DNA from: Ww85 sp963745765
GTDB lineage: Bacteria > Desulfobacterota > Desulfobulbia > Desulfobulbales > Desulfocapsaceae
Direction: 5' to 3'
DNA: 64,000 bases
Assembly: GCA_963745765.1 (NCBI GenBank)
Contig: CAVUYQ010000016.1
Span: 217,754 to 281,753 of the forward strand
The position numbers and the translations under genes are program-made. Shown piece after piece: positions 17,052 to 26,884 of the stretch. How positions within the stretch are numbered: the first letter of the stretch is position 1; each line of letters begins with the position of its first letter. The notes below the pieces were generated by a model. It saw nothing but the letters and a program-made list of their open reading frames with translations. It ran no database searches and was not told the origin of the DNA.

Positions 17052-18878
17052 CTAGAGCAGGTGCTCCATGATATAGTTTTTTCGCTCAGGCGTGTTCTTT
17101 CCCATATAAAACGACAATACCTTCGATACTTCACTGACACTGTCGATGGTTACGTTTCTCAGTTTTATCTTTTCTCCGATAAACTGTTTAAACTCTTTCG
17201 GGCTGATTTCTCCTAAACCCTTGAATCTTGTTGTCTCCACATTTTTCTTCTTTGCCGCCTTGCCTTCTAATCTTTTCGTTCCGGCTGTTTTCTGCTTTTC
17301 CGAATAACAGTAGATGGTCTCTTCCTTGTTTCTCACCCGGTAAATCGGTGTCTCAAGGATATAGACATATCCGAGTTTCACGAGCGGTTCGAAATAGTGC
17401 AGAAAAAAGGTCAGCAGAAGGTTTCTAATATGCAGACCGTCAACATCGGCATCGGTTGCCAGTATGACCTTATCGAAGCGAAGATCGGATATCGATTCCT
17501 CTATATTGAGGGCCGACATGAGGGAATACATCTCCTCGTTTTTATAGAGCACATTCAGCTTCTGGCCAAGAACATTCATCGGTTTTCCCTTCAGGGAAAA
17601 GACCGCCTGTGTCATCGGGTCGCGAGATGACACGATAGAACCCGCTGCCGACTGACCTTCAGTGATAAAGACCATGTTTTCCCGACCCGGCTTGGAGGGG
17701 TTTGACCGGGAGGGATGATGCTTGCAGTCTTTTAGCTGCGGAATTTTCAGTGCCACCTTTTTCGCTTTGGCTCGCGCTTCTTTACGCACTGTCTGCAACT
17801 CTTTGCGGACCTTTTCGTTTCTCAGGACTTTTTCCAGCAGCCGCTCAGCCGTCTCGCCGTTCTTGTAAAGTTCACTGGATACCGCATCTCTTACCGTATT
17901 GACTATCCAGGATCTCACCTCGGTATTGCCCAGCTTGTTTTTTGTCTGGGATTCAAAGACCGGGTCCTTGATCTTGATTGACAGGGTGCCGACGATGCCG
18001 TCTCTGACATCCTTGTTGATAAATTTTTTGCTGGAAAATTCGTTTATGCCCTTGAGTATCCCTTCCCTGAAGGCGGACAGATGCGTTCCGCCTTCACTGG
18101 TATAGGTGCCGTTTACGAAGGAATAATAGGAATCTCCATAGGAATCGATATGAGAGAAGGCGAACTCCAGTGTCTGGTCTTTGTAATAAATAGGCTCGTA
18201 AATGCTATTGCCGTTGAGCTCATTGCTCAGCAGATCGAACAATCCATTTTTCGAATGATACAGCGTTTTATTGTAGTAAAGCTTCAAACCTGCGTTCAGG
18301 TAGACATAGCGCCATAACCGTTTATCAAGAAAGGTCTCATCGAAGGTATACTCTTCAAATAGTTGGTGATCAGGCAGAAACTCAACCAGTGTTCCGTTTT
18401 TTTCTGTTGTCTCACCCTTATCCTGGCTCTGCAGTTCACCGTTATTAAAGATTGCCGAGGCATAGTTGCCGTCGCGAAAGGCCGTAACCTTGAAATACTC
18501 GGACAAGGCATTAACCGCTTTGGTGCCGACACCATTGAGCCCGACAGAGAACTGAAATACCTCGGTATTGTATTTTGCACCGGTATTGATAACCGAGACG
18601 CACTCGACAAGCTTGCCAAGCGGAATGCCTCTGCCGTAATCACGAACAGCCGTCATGCCGTTTTCATCGATCTGGACAGTGATGCGTTTACCTGCACCCA
18701 TGATAAATTCATCGACGGCGTTGTCGATTACTTCCTTGAGCAGGATATAGATACCGTCATCGGGATGAGAACCATCGCCAAGCCGGCCTATATACATACC
18801 CGGTCGTTTCCTGATATGCTCAAGCGAACTGAGGGTCTTTATCTTGCTTTCATCGTATACTTGGGGTGTTATGGGCAT
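17052..18878 (-). CDS. parE: DNA topoisomerase IV subunit B
   Basis: ATPase subunit of a type IIA topoisomerase. GHKL motifs: EVIDNAVDEF, GRGIPLG and GLNGVGTKAVNALS. The TOPRIM domain has TEGQSAAGSI and ATDADVDGLHIRNL; the C-terminal RFKGLGE is conserved. About 608 residues from the ATG at 18878, which fits the family start (YDESKIKTLSSLEHIRKRPGMYIG follows). An ATG at 18926 and a TTG at 18953 would lengthen it; none has a good ribosome-binding site. GDGSHPDDGIYILLKEVIDN is the pattern I recall from Bacteroidota-type ParE. It precedes parC in the same operon. Confidence 0.88.
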   Translation of the reverse strand: MPITPQVYDESKIKTLSSLEHIRKRPGMYIGRLGDGSHPDDGIYILLKEVIDNAVDEFIMGAGKRITVQIDENGMTAVRDYGRGIPLGKLVECVSVINTGAKYNTEVFQFSVGLNGVGTKAVNALSEYFKVTAFRDGNYASAIFNNGELQSQDKGETTEKNGTLVEFLPDHQLFEEYTFDETFLDKRLWRYVYLNAGLKLYYNKTLYHSKNGLFDLLSNELNGNSIYEPIYYKDQTLEFAFSHIDSYGDSYYSFVNGTYTSEGGTHLSAFREGILKGINEFSSKKFINKDVRDGIVGTLSIKIKDPVFESQTKNKLGNTEVRSWIVNTVRDAVSSELYKNGETAERLLEKVLRNEKVRKELQTVRKEARAKAKKVALKIPQLKDCKHHPSRSNPSKPGRENMVFITEGQSAAGSIVSSRDPMTQAVFSLKGKPMNVLGQKLNVLYKNEEMYSLMSALNIEESISDLRFDKVILATDADVDGLHIRNLLLTFFLHYFEPLVKLGYVYILETPIYRVRNKEETIYCYSEKQKTAGTKRLEGKAAKKKNVETTRFKGLGEISPKEFKQFIGEKIKLRNVTIDSVSEVSKVLSFYMGKNTPERKNYIMEHLL

Positions 18879-19029
18879 AACTTTATGTACATTGTTGAGA
18901 TTATCACGACTCTCGATAGGCGGCATAATATTGTATTTCCAGCCAATACGCAACCGGTTCCGGAAGAGTTGTATCCACGTGGCGAAAATTTGGAAAAGAC
19001 AAATTCAACGGGTAGCGGTATCTTTCAAA

Positions 19030-19224
19030 TCACCTTCTCATGACTCTCTCGCAATCAGGGCATATCCAGGTAGGCCCATTACTCATGCCCCACATGTTTT
19101 CTTCAAAGCACTCCGGACATATCTGGAAACCACAGGGACAAATCCAGCAAAATGGCGCTTTCTTCTGACAGCAGCTGCAGCAGTATTCACCTATTTTCCT
19201 GCGTCTGTAACCCTTTTTCTTCAT
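19030..19224 (-). CDS. Cys-rich zinc-ribbon-like mini-protein
   Basis: A 64-residue protein with ten cysteines, mostly in pairs: YCCSCCQ, FCWICPCG, QICPEC and WICPDC. This pattern suggests two zinc-binding knuckles; the N-terminus is strongly basic (MKKKGYRRRK). The start ATG overlaps the cutA stop by 4 nt, so it is translationally coupled to cutA. Family not recognised. A metal-binding partner of CutA is an attractive reading from context but is only inference. Confidence 0.6.
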   Translation of the reverse strand: MKKKGYRRRKIGEYCCSCCQKKAPFCWICPCGFQICPECFEENMWGMSNGPTWICPDCERVMRR

Positions 19225-19547
19225 CTCGTCTGAAAAGATAGTTCCTGCTTCATCCAGGCCAGATAGTCATCATCAACATTACATAATTCGGTCGCGATAA
19301 TTTCCGGAATTTCATAGGTATGGAGTGATTTTATCAGTCGTGCAAGGGGGGAGAAAAGGTTTTTTTCACTTTTCATCTGGATCAGGTATTCCCTGTCAAC
19401 ACAAATGGAGTGGTTCCACCAGTAGGAGCTTTCGACTGGTCCCAGCACCTGGACGCAGGCGGCAAGTCGGTTTTCAAGAACTGCTTTGGCGATAGTCCCG
19501 GCAACTTCTTTCTTGTCACAGGTCGTGGTAACGAGGATCGCTTGCAT
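19221..19547 (-). CDS. cutA: Divalent cation tolerance protein CutA
   Basis: CutA1 family, a trimeric ferredoxin-like protein linked to copper/divalent metal tolerance, although its biochemical role remains uncertain. Motifs: AILVTTTCDKKEVA, NRLAACVQVLGPVES, W-rich strand YWWNHS and the conserved HTYEIPEIIA. Length 108 residues from the ATG at 19547, which has AAGGAGAAGGAG just upstream; an ATG at 19577 is in frame but would place these ribosome-binding sites inside the gene. The Cys-rich mini-gene overlaps its 3' end. Confidence 0.92.
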   Translation of the reverse strand: MQAILVTTTCDKKEVAGTIAKAVLENRLAACVQVLGPVESSYWWNHSICVDREYLIQMKSEKNLFSPLARLIKSLHTYEIPEIIATELCNVDDDYLAWMKQELSFQTR

Positions 19548-19614
19548 CTTCTCCTTCTCCTTGTTCAGCCCTGTCATAAAGACAGTCTGTGCTGATTTTG
19601 ATTTTACCCTGATG

Positions 19615-19645
19615 TTGACTTTTTACACAAGTAGGACGTTATAGT
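19615..19645 (+). promoter_or_regulatory. Possible coaX promoter
   Basis: TTGACT at 19615-19620 and TATAGT at 19640-19645, with a rather long 19-nt spacer. It lies about 70 nt before the coaX start, in the divergent gap with cutA. The motif match is fair, the spacing is not ideal. Confidence 0.3.
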
Positions 19646-19713
19646 TTATGTTACAATCACCCGTCGTAAGACCGGAGTTAAAACAATAATCGTCTTCAGC
19701 ATCAGGAGGCAGC

Positions 19714-20514
19714 ATGCTGTTTGTTATCGACATAGGCAATACTCATACGGTAGCTGGTGTTTTCCAGGAACGCCGGCTGGTAAAGAAATGGCGTATCCAG
19801 ACCGACCCTCTGATGACCTCGGATGAACTTGGCATCAACTATCACAACCTTTTCACCATCGCCGGCATAGCGGTTACCGCCATAGAAGGAGTTATCATTT
19901 CCAATGTCGTGCCCCCGCTTGAAGCCGCCTATTTTTCCTGTTGCGAGACACTTTTCAACGCTACAGAAAAAACGAAAATTTTCTCCGTTACAAGCGAAAA
20001 CGTTTCAGATTTGATAACGGTTAACCTTGATAATCCAGCCGAGGTGGGAGCTGATCGTCTGGTTAACGGCATAGCTGCGTATGACATCGTTCGGGGAAGT
20101 GTTATTGTTATCGATTTTGGCACGGCAATCACCTTTGACTGCATCTCGCAGCAAGGTCATTACCTGGGAGGTCTCATCCTGCCTGGATTGAGCATATCCT
20201 TACGCGCACTCACTCAGCAAACCGCCAAACTTCCATCGATAGATATCTCGATTCCGCCGTCAAAGGTTATCGGTACCAGTACGGTCAGTGCCATGAAAAG
20301 TGGCGTACTGAATGGTTATGGCGCAATGATTGAAGGACTGATCGTCAAGGTTAAAAAGGAAATGGACCCAGATGCTTCGACAGCAATAACCGTTCTGGTA
20401 ACCGGTGGCATGTCCGCCATTGTCCGGCCCTTTGCCCCGTCAATTGACCGCGTGGAACCTAACCTTACGCTTGACGGTCTGTTACTCATCTTCGAAAAAC
20501 TGACAGGACGCTGA
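19714..20514 (+). CDS. coaX: Type III pantothenate kinase
   Basis: ASKHA-fold kinase making 4'-phosphopantothenate, the first step of CoA synthesis; the type III enzyme is not feedback-inhibited by CoA. Motifs: N-terminal DIGNTHTVAGVF, EVGADRLVN near residue 109, VIDFGTAITFDC near 133 and the GGLILPG phosphate region. 266 residues, normal. AGGAGG lies just before the ATG. The LD-carboxypeptidase gene follows with a 1-nt gap, so both are on one transcript. Confidence 0.95.
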   Translation: MLFVIDIGNTHTVAGVFQERRLVKKWRIQTDPLMTSDELGINYHNLFTIAGIAVTAIEGVIISNVVPPLEAAYFSCCETLFNATEKTKIFSVTSENVSDLITVNLDNPAEVGADRLVNGIAAYDIVRGSVIVIDFGTAITFDCISQQGHYLGGLILPGLSISLRALTQQTAKLPSIDISIPPSKVIGTSTVSAMKSGVLNGYGAMIEGLIVKVKKEMDPDASTAITVLVTGGMSAIVRPFAPSIDRVEPNLTLDGLLLIFEKLTGR

Positions 20515-20515
20515 A

Positions 20516-21448
20516 ATGGTTGTTATCCCCCCTGCCCTTCAGCCTGGAGACAAGATTGGCATCATCGCACCGGCCGGCCACCTTGTTGACAGGGATCGCT
20601 ACCAGGCAGGGTGTAACATTATCAGGGAGATGGGTTTTGAGATTGCTGAACCGGAGAAAACATGGCCCGGTTACGGGTACCTTGCCGACACTGACAGCGG
20701 ACGTGTCGAGGAATTCCACCGTGTCTGGGCAACCCCTGAAATCAAGGCCGTCTTTGCCTTGCGAGGAGGATTCGGCTCCCTGAGAATCATCGGCAAGCTC
20801 GATTTTGATCTTATCCGGAAAAATCCCAAGTTCCTCGTCGGTTTCTCAGATATTACCATCCTGAACAATAGTTTTTTTCAGCAGGCGGAACTGGCAAGTC
20901 TGCACGGTCCTGTACTTTCCTCGCTGGTATTGTCTGAAACCTCGAGCCTTGAACGTCTCTACCAGTGTTTGACGGGTAACTGGCATAAAAAATTACATGA
21001 AGATATTGAGATTATCAGGGGCGGAAACGTTGTGAGAGGGCGGTTGCGTGGAGGAAATCTCAGCAGCCTGGCGACACTGATCGGTACGCCGTGGGCGCCG
21101 GATTTCAGCAACTGCATTCTCTTTCTGGAAGATTGCAATGAACCGCCGTACCGAATTGATCGACTGCTCACCCAATGCAGTCACAGCGGGCTGTTTGATC
21201 AGGTGGCCGGAATCATTATGGGGGACTTTATGGATGATCGTGATTTTGATCGAAACGAGAAACTCAGACGGCATGAATTTGTCTGGAACCGGGTGAGCGA
21301 ACTGACAGCCGGCACCACTATGCCGCTCTGGGGTAATTTTCCCATAGGTCATTGCAGCAGAAATATCACCGTGCCTGTGGGGGTGAGCGCAATCATGGAC
21401 AGTGCAAAAAGAACCCTGGAATTTCCCGTGAACCAATATCAGGATTGA
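20516..21448 (+). CDS. LD-carboxypeptidase (S66 family)
   Basis: Serine peptidase of the S66 family, 310 residues, which removes the terminal D-Ala from the tetrapeptide of peptidoglycan during recycling. Family motifs: GDKIGIIAPAGH at the start, FALRGGFGSLRI, and the nucleophilic Ser in GFSDIT (about residue 117). The C-terminal Glu/His pair lies in the LFLEDCNEPPYRIDR and WGNFPIGHC regions. No signal peptide, so cytosolic like LdcA. It is 1 nt after coaX. MccF-type self-immunity proteins share this fold, but there is no microcin context. Confidence 0.88.
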   Translation: MVVIPPALQPGDKIGIIAPAGHLVDRDRYQAGCNIIREMGFEIAEPEKTWPGYGYLADTDSGRVEEFHRVWATPEIKAVFALRGGFGSLRIIGKLDFDLIRKNPKFLVGFSDITILNNSFFQQAELASLHGPVLSSLVLSETSSLERLYQCLTGNWHKKLHEDIEIIRGGNVVRGRLRGGNLSSLATLIGTPWAPDFSNCILFLEDCNEPPYRIDRLLTQCSHSGLFDQVAGIIMGDFMDDRDFDRNEKLRRHEFVWNRVSELTAGTTMPLWGNFPIGHCSRNITVPVGVSAIMDSAKRTLEFPVNQYQD

Positions 21449-21526
21449 CGAATCCCTGCTATGATGTTATCAATATTCTCATGTAAAAACAGCTAACAGC
21501 AAATCAAATCATCAGGTTATCACTCC

Positions 21527-21991
21527 ATGTTTACTACTCGATTCCGTGCTTTACCCGTTATTCTGTGCAGTCTTGCGATTACCGCCTTGTTTACTGTCGG
21601 ACCGGTATCTGCGGCTGACTATGTCAGCGTTATCGGAGATAACGTCAACGTCAGATCCGGACCGGGAACCAACTACCAGGTAGCCATGGAGCTTTTCGCC
21701 GGCTACCCGCTTAAAGTTACAGCGACTCAGGGCGACTGGCTGAAGGTTGTTGATTTTGAGAACGATTCCGGCTGGATTCATAACTCTCTTGTAGAACCGG
21801 GTAACACCGTCATCGTCAATGGAGAGAATAGTGTCAACATGCGTGCAGAACCGAACACGAAAAGCAGCATCATTGCAACGGTTGATCGCGGCGTCGTCAT
21901 GACTAAACTGGAAAGCCAGGGCAAATGGCTTAAACTGAAACATGCCAGCGGTCTTATCGGCTGGATCTACAAGCCGCTGCTCTGGCCCTGA
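21527..21991 (+). CDS. Exported protein with two bacterial SH3 domains
   Basis: A 154-residue protein with an N-terminal signal peptide (basic start, hydrophobic core LPVILCSLAITALFTVG, cleavage likely after VSA). Two SH3_3-type repeats follow, each with the typical VNVRSGPGTNYQV / VNMRAEPNTKSSI pattern and a GDWLKV / GKWLKL strand. Such domains usually bind peptidoglycan stems or help target periplasmic enzymes. No catalytic domain is present. It follows the LD-carboxypeptidase gene after 78 nt, which supports a cell-wall role. Its stop codon abuts the convergent exonuclease locus. Confidence 0.85.
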   Translation: MFTTRFRALPVILCSLAITALFTVGPVSAADYVSVIGDNVNVRSGPGTNYQVAMELFAGYPLKVTATQGDWLKVVDFENDSGWIHNSLVEPGNTVIVNGENSVNMRAEPNTKSSIIATVDRGVVMTKLESQGKWLKLKHASGLIGWIYKPLLWP

Positions 21992-22682
21992 TTACCCTAT
22001 TAATCGATCCGGGTTTATAATCTGCATAATTTCCCTGTCCAGTTTCAAAGGCAGTCGCACGGTTTTTCCCGCCTTGTTCATGAAAAGCAGGTGTTCGTTC
22101 TGAAGCGCGTAATGGAGCAGCTGCAGGGTGATCTCAACATCTTTGCGGCAATAACGGACAATTTCAGCCTATTTTTCCCTGTTTGAACCATGCCAGAGCC
22201 TGCAGGCCGTCTGCTGACTTTGCCTGTCCCAGCGTCTGTTCAGCCAGTCGATTGAGACTGAGGCGATAACCGAGACGTGTCTGGATCTGTTCGAGTAGAT
22301 CCAGGGTCGGAAGCCGGGAGAGATCCCGATCTGTATAACCGGCAAGGACCTGATAGTCAAAACGTTTGTTATTGAAGCCGACGACCAGTTTCGCCCGATG
22401 CAGATGTTCGATCAGCCGGTCGATGTCTTCTTCAAGATAGGTGACACAGCCTTCAAGTTCAGAGTCATAGACAACAGCGACTGACATCCCCATTCTATCC
22501 GCCCGGCTCCATCCTCCCACCTCCTCTGCCGATCGTTTTGTTTCAAGATCAAATACACAATAGGTTGCAGGAAGCACGTCCAGCCCGGTGAGTTTCGCCG
22601 GAGCTTCATTTAGATGAGAAGGTTTTTCCTCCTTTACGGTAAAGCGCAGGCAATTGTCCATTGTCTTGCGGTTTGTTGTCAT
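21992..22682 (-). CDS. RNase H-like exonuclease, MrfB/YprB-like, frameshifted
   Basis: DnaQ-like 3'-5' exonuclease domain. Acidic motifs: FDLET (with the first D and E), then GFNNKRFDYQVLAGY, and finally YCRKDVE. The last motif is out of frame: the main frame stops at 22164 (after QGKIG), but removing one base at the CC pair 22168-22169 restores KIAEIVRYCRKDVEITLQLL and a frame running to 21992. So either the sequence has one extra base or the enzyme has lost its last catalytic Asp. The start ATG at 22682 overlaps the end of the helicase gene by 77 nt. In Bacillus, helicase YprA (MrfA) and exonuclease YprB (MrfB) form a mitomycin-damage repair pair, and the same arrangement is seen here. Confidence 0.75.
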
Positions 22683-25097
22683 TACTTAGGCCGGGCCACT
22701 CCCCGTTCTCCAGAATTTTCTGCAGAAGGTAGAGACTTGCCTGTTTATCAATGGGGCGATTGCCCGAACCGCATTTCGGCGAATGAACACATGATGGACA
22801 TCCGCTTTCACACAGGCAGTTCCTTATGGTTTTTTCAGTTTGCAGAAGAAGGTTTTTTATAAGCCCGTAGGCTTCTGAGGCTAACCCGGCACCACCGGCA
22901 TAACCGTCGTAAATAAAGATTGACGCATGTCCGGTCTCCTCGTGATAGGGACAGGAAATACCGCCGATATCATTACGGTCGCAGAGAATCAACAGAGGAA
23001 ACATGGCGATCATTGCGTGTTCAAGCGCATGGATGGCGCCCATGAAATGCATTTGCTTATCTTCTATCTGCCTGCGTTGCGTCTCCTGGATATCTATCCA
23101 TAACCCTTCCGTTTCCATCACCTGTTCCGGAAGATCAAGCGTTGCTGTGGATATGACCTTGTTGGTAAAGTTATTTATTTTCTGAAAACCGGTGACCTTC
23201 TCGGTAACCCTGAGTTCTCCCCAGGAGACCGTACATCCTTGTACCGTTTTGACGTCGTAGCGCTGCAGGATTTCTGTGTGCTTGGTCGTTGTCGGTCTCG
23301 TGTAGTAGGTCGGCTTGCTGTCGCTGACCAGGACTTCACGCGCATCGATATCAAGTTTATTAACGATCAGGGGCGCAGCATGGTGCAGGTAGATGGCACC
23401 GGGGTGTGTTTCCTTCAGTGCCCGCCCGACATCAATTTCGCCTATGATTTCTCCCCGGTCCTGATCTATGATGGAAAGATTTGTTCCGCCGCCCCGCAGG
23501 TCGACAAGCCGTTGCGGACGTTTGCGGCTGGCATACCAGTAATGCCCGTTTTTTCCTGATAAAGGATGGCCTCTTCGGTCATGGCGGTAATTTCTGCCTG
23601 TATTTCAGGCGATCCCACGAGCATCGGTTCGTTCCTGTCGAGGGGAATCTCTGCTGCTGCACAATGGAGATGTTGGCGCGAGATGCGTGAGTTAAGCGGA
23701 TTGAGCGGGGCGTTTTCAGCATCTCTTACAAAAAAATCTTCCGGTGTACGCATGAAATGCTGGTCAAGGGCGTCTTCGGCGGCGATAAGGATGGTGGCCG
23801 ATTCCCCCAGCCCCCGGCCGACACGTCCGCTTCGCTGCCAGGTTGCCATGACGGAACCGGGATAACCGACCAGTATGCATAAGTCGAGATCGCCAATGTC
23901 AATGCCAAGTTCCAAGGCCGAGGTGGATATCACGCCGAGAAGACTGCCGGAGGCAAGATCCTTCTCGATTTTTCTTCGTTCTTCAGGCAAAAATCCGGCC
24001 CGATAGGAACTGAGCCGGGAGGCAAGATCGCCAAGCCGCGGCCTTGTCCACATGGTGATCAACTCGGTCATTTTCCGGGACTTGGTATAGACAATGGTTC
24101 GCAACCCCCGTTTGAGCGCGGCTTCAAGAAGTTGGGCCGTTGTATGAGCCGCACTGTCCCATGGGTTAATGAACAGGATGTTTTTCTTCTCGCTGGGCGC
24201 CCCGGTTGTACCGATCACCTGGACCTCTCTGCCGATCAATTTAGATCCGAGCTGCCCGGGGTTGCCGATGGTGGCGGAGAGCATGATGAACTGGGGGTTT
24301 GCCTGGTAATAAGCCGCGATTCGCTTGAGTCGCTGCAGAACCCAGGCCATGTGTGCGCCAAAAAGGCCGCGATAGGTATGGACCTCATCAATGACCACAT
24401 ATTTCAGATGCCGAAAAAAAAGACTCCAGCTATCATGGTACGGTAACAGGGAGAGGTGCACCATTTCCGGGTTTGTAATGAGTACCGGGGGCGTAATCTT
24501 TCTCAGTTTTGAGCGGTCATACGATGACGTATCCCCATCATAAATCGCTGAGAATAGCTTTTTTTCAGCCCCGTATTGCAGGCATACTTCTGCCTGCAGA
24601 TCTTCCAGGGCACTATGCTGATCCCTGGCAAGAGCCTTGAGTGGAAAAAGGTAGAGAGCATGGGCCTGCGGATTTTTCAGATGGTTTTCCAGAACGGGGA
24701 TGTTGTAGATATGACTTTTGCCTGAGGCGGTCGGTGTTGCGACGATAACATCCTTTCCCTGTCTGATGGCATCGATGGCCAGTGACTGGTGTGAATAGAG
24801 CCTTTCTATGCCCTGTCGGGTCAGCGCACGCATGATGCCTGGTTCAAGGGGCGACTGTAAATCACCGTATAATCGTTGGCGGGCCGGAATAATCCGGTGG
24901 CAGACGACCTGGGGTCCAAATCTTCGAGATGATTTGAGTGCCTCAAGGTATTCTCTGATATCACCGCTCTTTTCCACGTTGCTGAAATCCTTTGTTCTGC
25001 GAACTTTTTGGTATTGCCTTATGACTATTGAAAGTATATTCTCGTCTTCTACGACATATTCCTTTAACGGCTCAATTCCCGCCACATCGCCAGACAC
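22606..25097 (-). CDS. DEAD/DEAH helicase with DUF1998, MrfA/YprA-like, frameshifted
   Basis: Superfamily 2 helicase. Walker A TASGKS at 123-128, DEVH at 237-240, LSATIGNP as motif III, and a helicase C domain with VATWQRSGRVGRG. After residue 520 the frame runs into a stop at 23466, but one base added in the T6/C3 run at 23545-23554 continues as GHYWYASRKRPQRLVDLRGG and leads on to 22606. This second part holds the DUF1998 domain with its four-Cys cluster (LCESGCPSCVHSPKCGSGNRP). The joined product is ~830 residues, normal for YprA/MrfA or Hrq1-type enzymes. The start is GTG at 25097, chosen by family length; it is 40 bp from the divergent pheA-tyrA gene. Confidence 0.8.
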
Positions 25098-25137
25098 GGA
25101 CAGCCCGCATTACTGACAACCAGGATATCGTGATAAA

Positions 25138-26833
25138 ATGATGACTATAGCCACACTCGGACCAAAGGGATCAGATGCCTATCAGGCCGCAACGCAATAC
25201 GAACCGCATGGCCGAACTCCTTCTTTTTAACCACATCACCGATATCATTGCCAGCCTCAGCTCATCACGTGTACAGCGGGCAATAATCCCTGTCTATAAC
25301 ACGCGGGAGGGAGAGGTAAAGGAGTATTTCCGCTTGATGGAGGATTTCAATCAAGGCTACTGGATAGATAATATTGTCCTGCCGATCCATCTTTCACTCG
25401 GTGCCCTGTCCGCCTCTCAGAAGTTAAACGATGTTGAGACGATCATCGGCAGGAGTACCGTTTTCAGACAATGCGAAGAATACATCGCAACACACATGCC
25501 GCAGGCGACTCTTGTTTCCGTACATGATCTCGGTTCAGCCATTGCTGCCTTAAAAAACGCACAGTCAAACAATCATGTCCTGATAGAAACTGAAGACATT
25601 ATCAATGATTTCGGCCTGGTGATGCTTGAGCGGGAACTTGCCCCATACAATAGGACCAGGTTCGCTGTAATCGGCAGAGAGCCCCAGGCCCAGACCGGCT
25701 ATGATGCCACTTCACTCATTACCCAACCCCTTCCGGACCGGGTTGGGCTGCTGGTCGATACCCTCAATGAGTTTACCCGCAGGGGTATAAATATTTTGGA
25801 TCTGCGTTCCGAGAATGACATAAAAACCCAGAAACTCCAGATTTACCTCGAGGTTGAAGGCCACCGTGACAATGTTCTGCTCGCGGAGGCACTGCAGCAT
25901 ATAGAATCGCGCGTTGTTCAGGAAAAAAATTGTCTGAAGATTCTCGGATCCTTTCCCCGCGTCGACATGCGCGTAAAAAAAATTCAGTCATTCGGCTTTA
26001 TCGGATCGGGCGATATGAGCCGGTGGTTCGCTGAAAAGCTGGGAAATGAGGGGTACCACACCACCATAACCGGACGTTCAACCACCCTGCGCCCCGAACA
26101 GATGATCGAACAGGTCGATGTTGTTATCATCTGCGTTCCTATCTCGGTAACGACACAAACAGTTACCAACTATGGTCATCTGCTCAAAGACGGACAGGCT
26201 CTTATCCTTCTTGCCGGCGAATCTGAAGATCCGCTTGATGCCGCACTCAAGACGACCTCCAGCGGTGTTGAGGTGATGCTCGTCCACAACCTCTGGGGTC
26301 CTCAGGCGATGACCATGAAAGACAAAAATGTCTCGGTTGTCCGCACCAATCGAAGCGGCAGCCTCTGTTCAGAATTCGAGTCCTTCCTTTACAAATACGG
26401 AGCCGAGATATATCTTGACTCAGCCGGCAAACATGACCTCCTGATGGGAGTCAGTCAAAAACTGCCGACGACGATTTCTGTTGCACTTGCCATGACCCTT
26501 GACCAGCACGCAATCGCCTCGGAAGACCTGGACAGCCACTCGACGCTCACCTCGCTCTACGGCGTTCTGGCGATGGCCCGCATCCACAACCAGAACCCGC
26601 GGACGTATGCCGAAATAATGGCTGCCAGTGGAGAAGGCAAAAAAATTATCAGCAGTTTCATTAAAAATCTGGAGCTCATCTATCAGCTGGCGGAAGATCG
26701 GCAAATCGACGAACTGTGTGCCATAATAGAGAAAAACAAAGCTATCATGCCGCCTGCCTTTCTCAAGACCAAGATGAGCCAGGCCCAGGCGGTTGACGCC
26801 GTTCTCAGCGATATCGGCTTCAAGGGCTACTGA
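25138..26833 (+). CDS. Prephenate dehydratase-like/ACT/prephenate dehydrogenase fusion, frameshifted
   Basis: Aromatic amino-acid enzyme. From the ATG at 25138 the frame reads TIATLGPKGSDAYQAA, the classic start of prephenate dehydratase, but stops at 25229. Removing one T from the T5 run 25224-25228 joins TPSF to NHITDIIASL and gives a ~564-residue protein. Order: dehydratase-like domain (with N-R-T-R-F-A-V-I at about 195), ACT domain (LPDRVGLLVDTLNEF, RRGINILDL) and an NAD-binding dehydrogenase domain (FGFIGSGDMSRWFAEKLG, later MLVHNLWGPQA). The dehydratase P-x-E-N-S loop reads IPVYNTREG, so the first domain may be altered or mainly regulatory. Without the join a 552-residue product could start at ATG 25175. 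Confidence 0.75.
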
Positions 26834-26884
26834 GCGTTGACCGCACGATGTGCCGTCTGATGATGTTATACATAAAGGAGTATT

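Noticed and set aside
18363..19043. Plus-strand open frame of 226 codons opposite parE
   Set aside because: Mirrors a well-conserved parE region; no supporting signal.
22606..22682. Helicase and exonuclease as one fused gene split by a frameshift
   Set aside because: The helicase part ends naturally after its Cys cluster and the exonuclease has its own ATG; overlap of two genes is simpler, although a fusion cannot be fully excluded.
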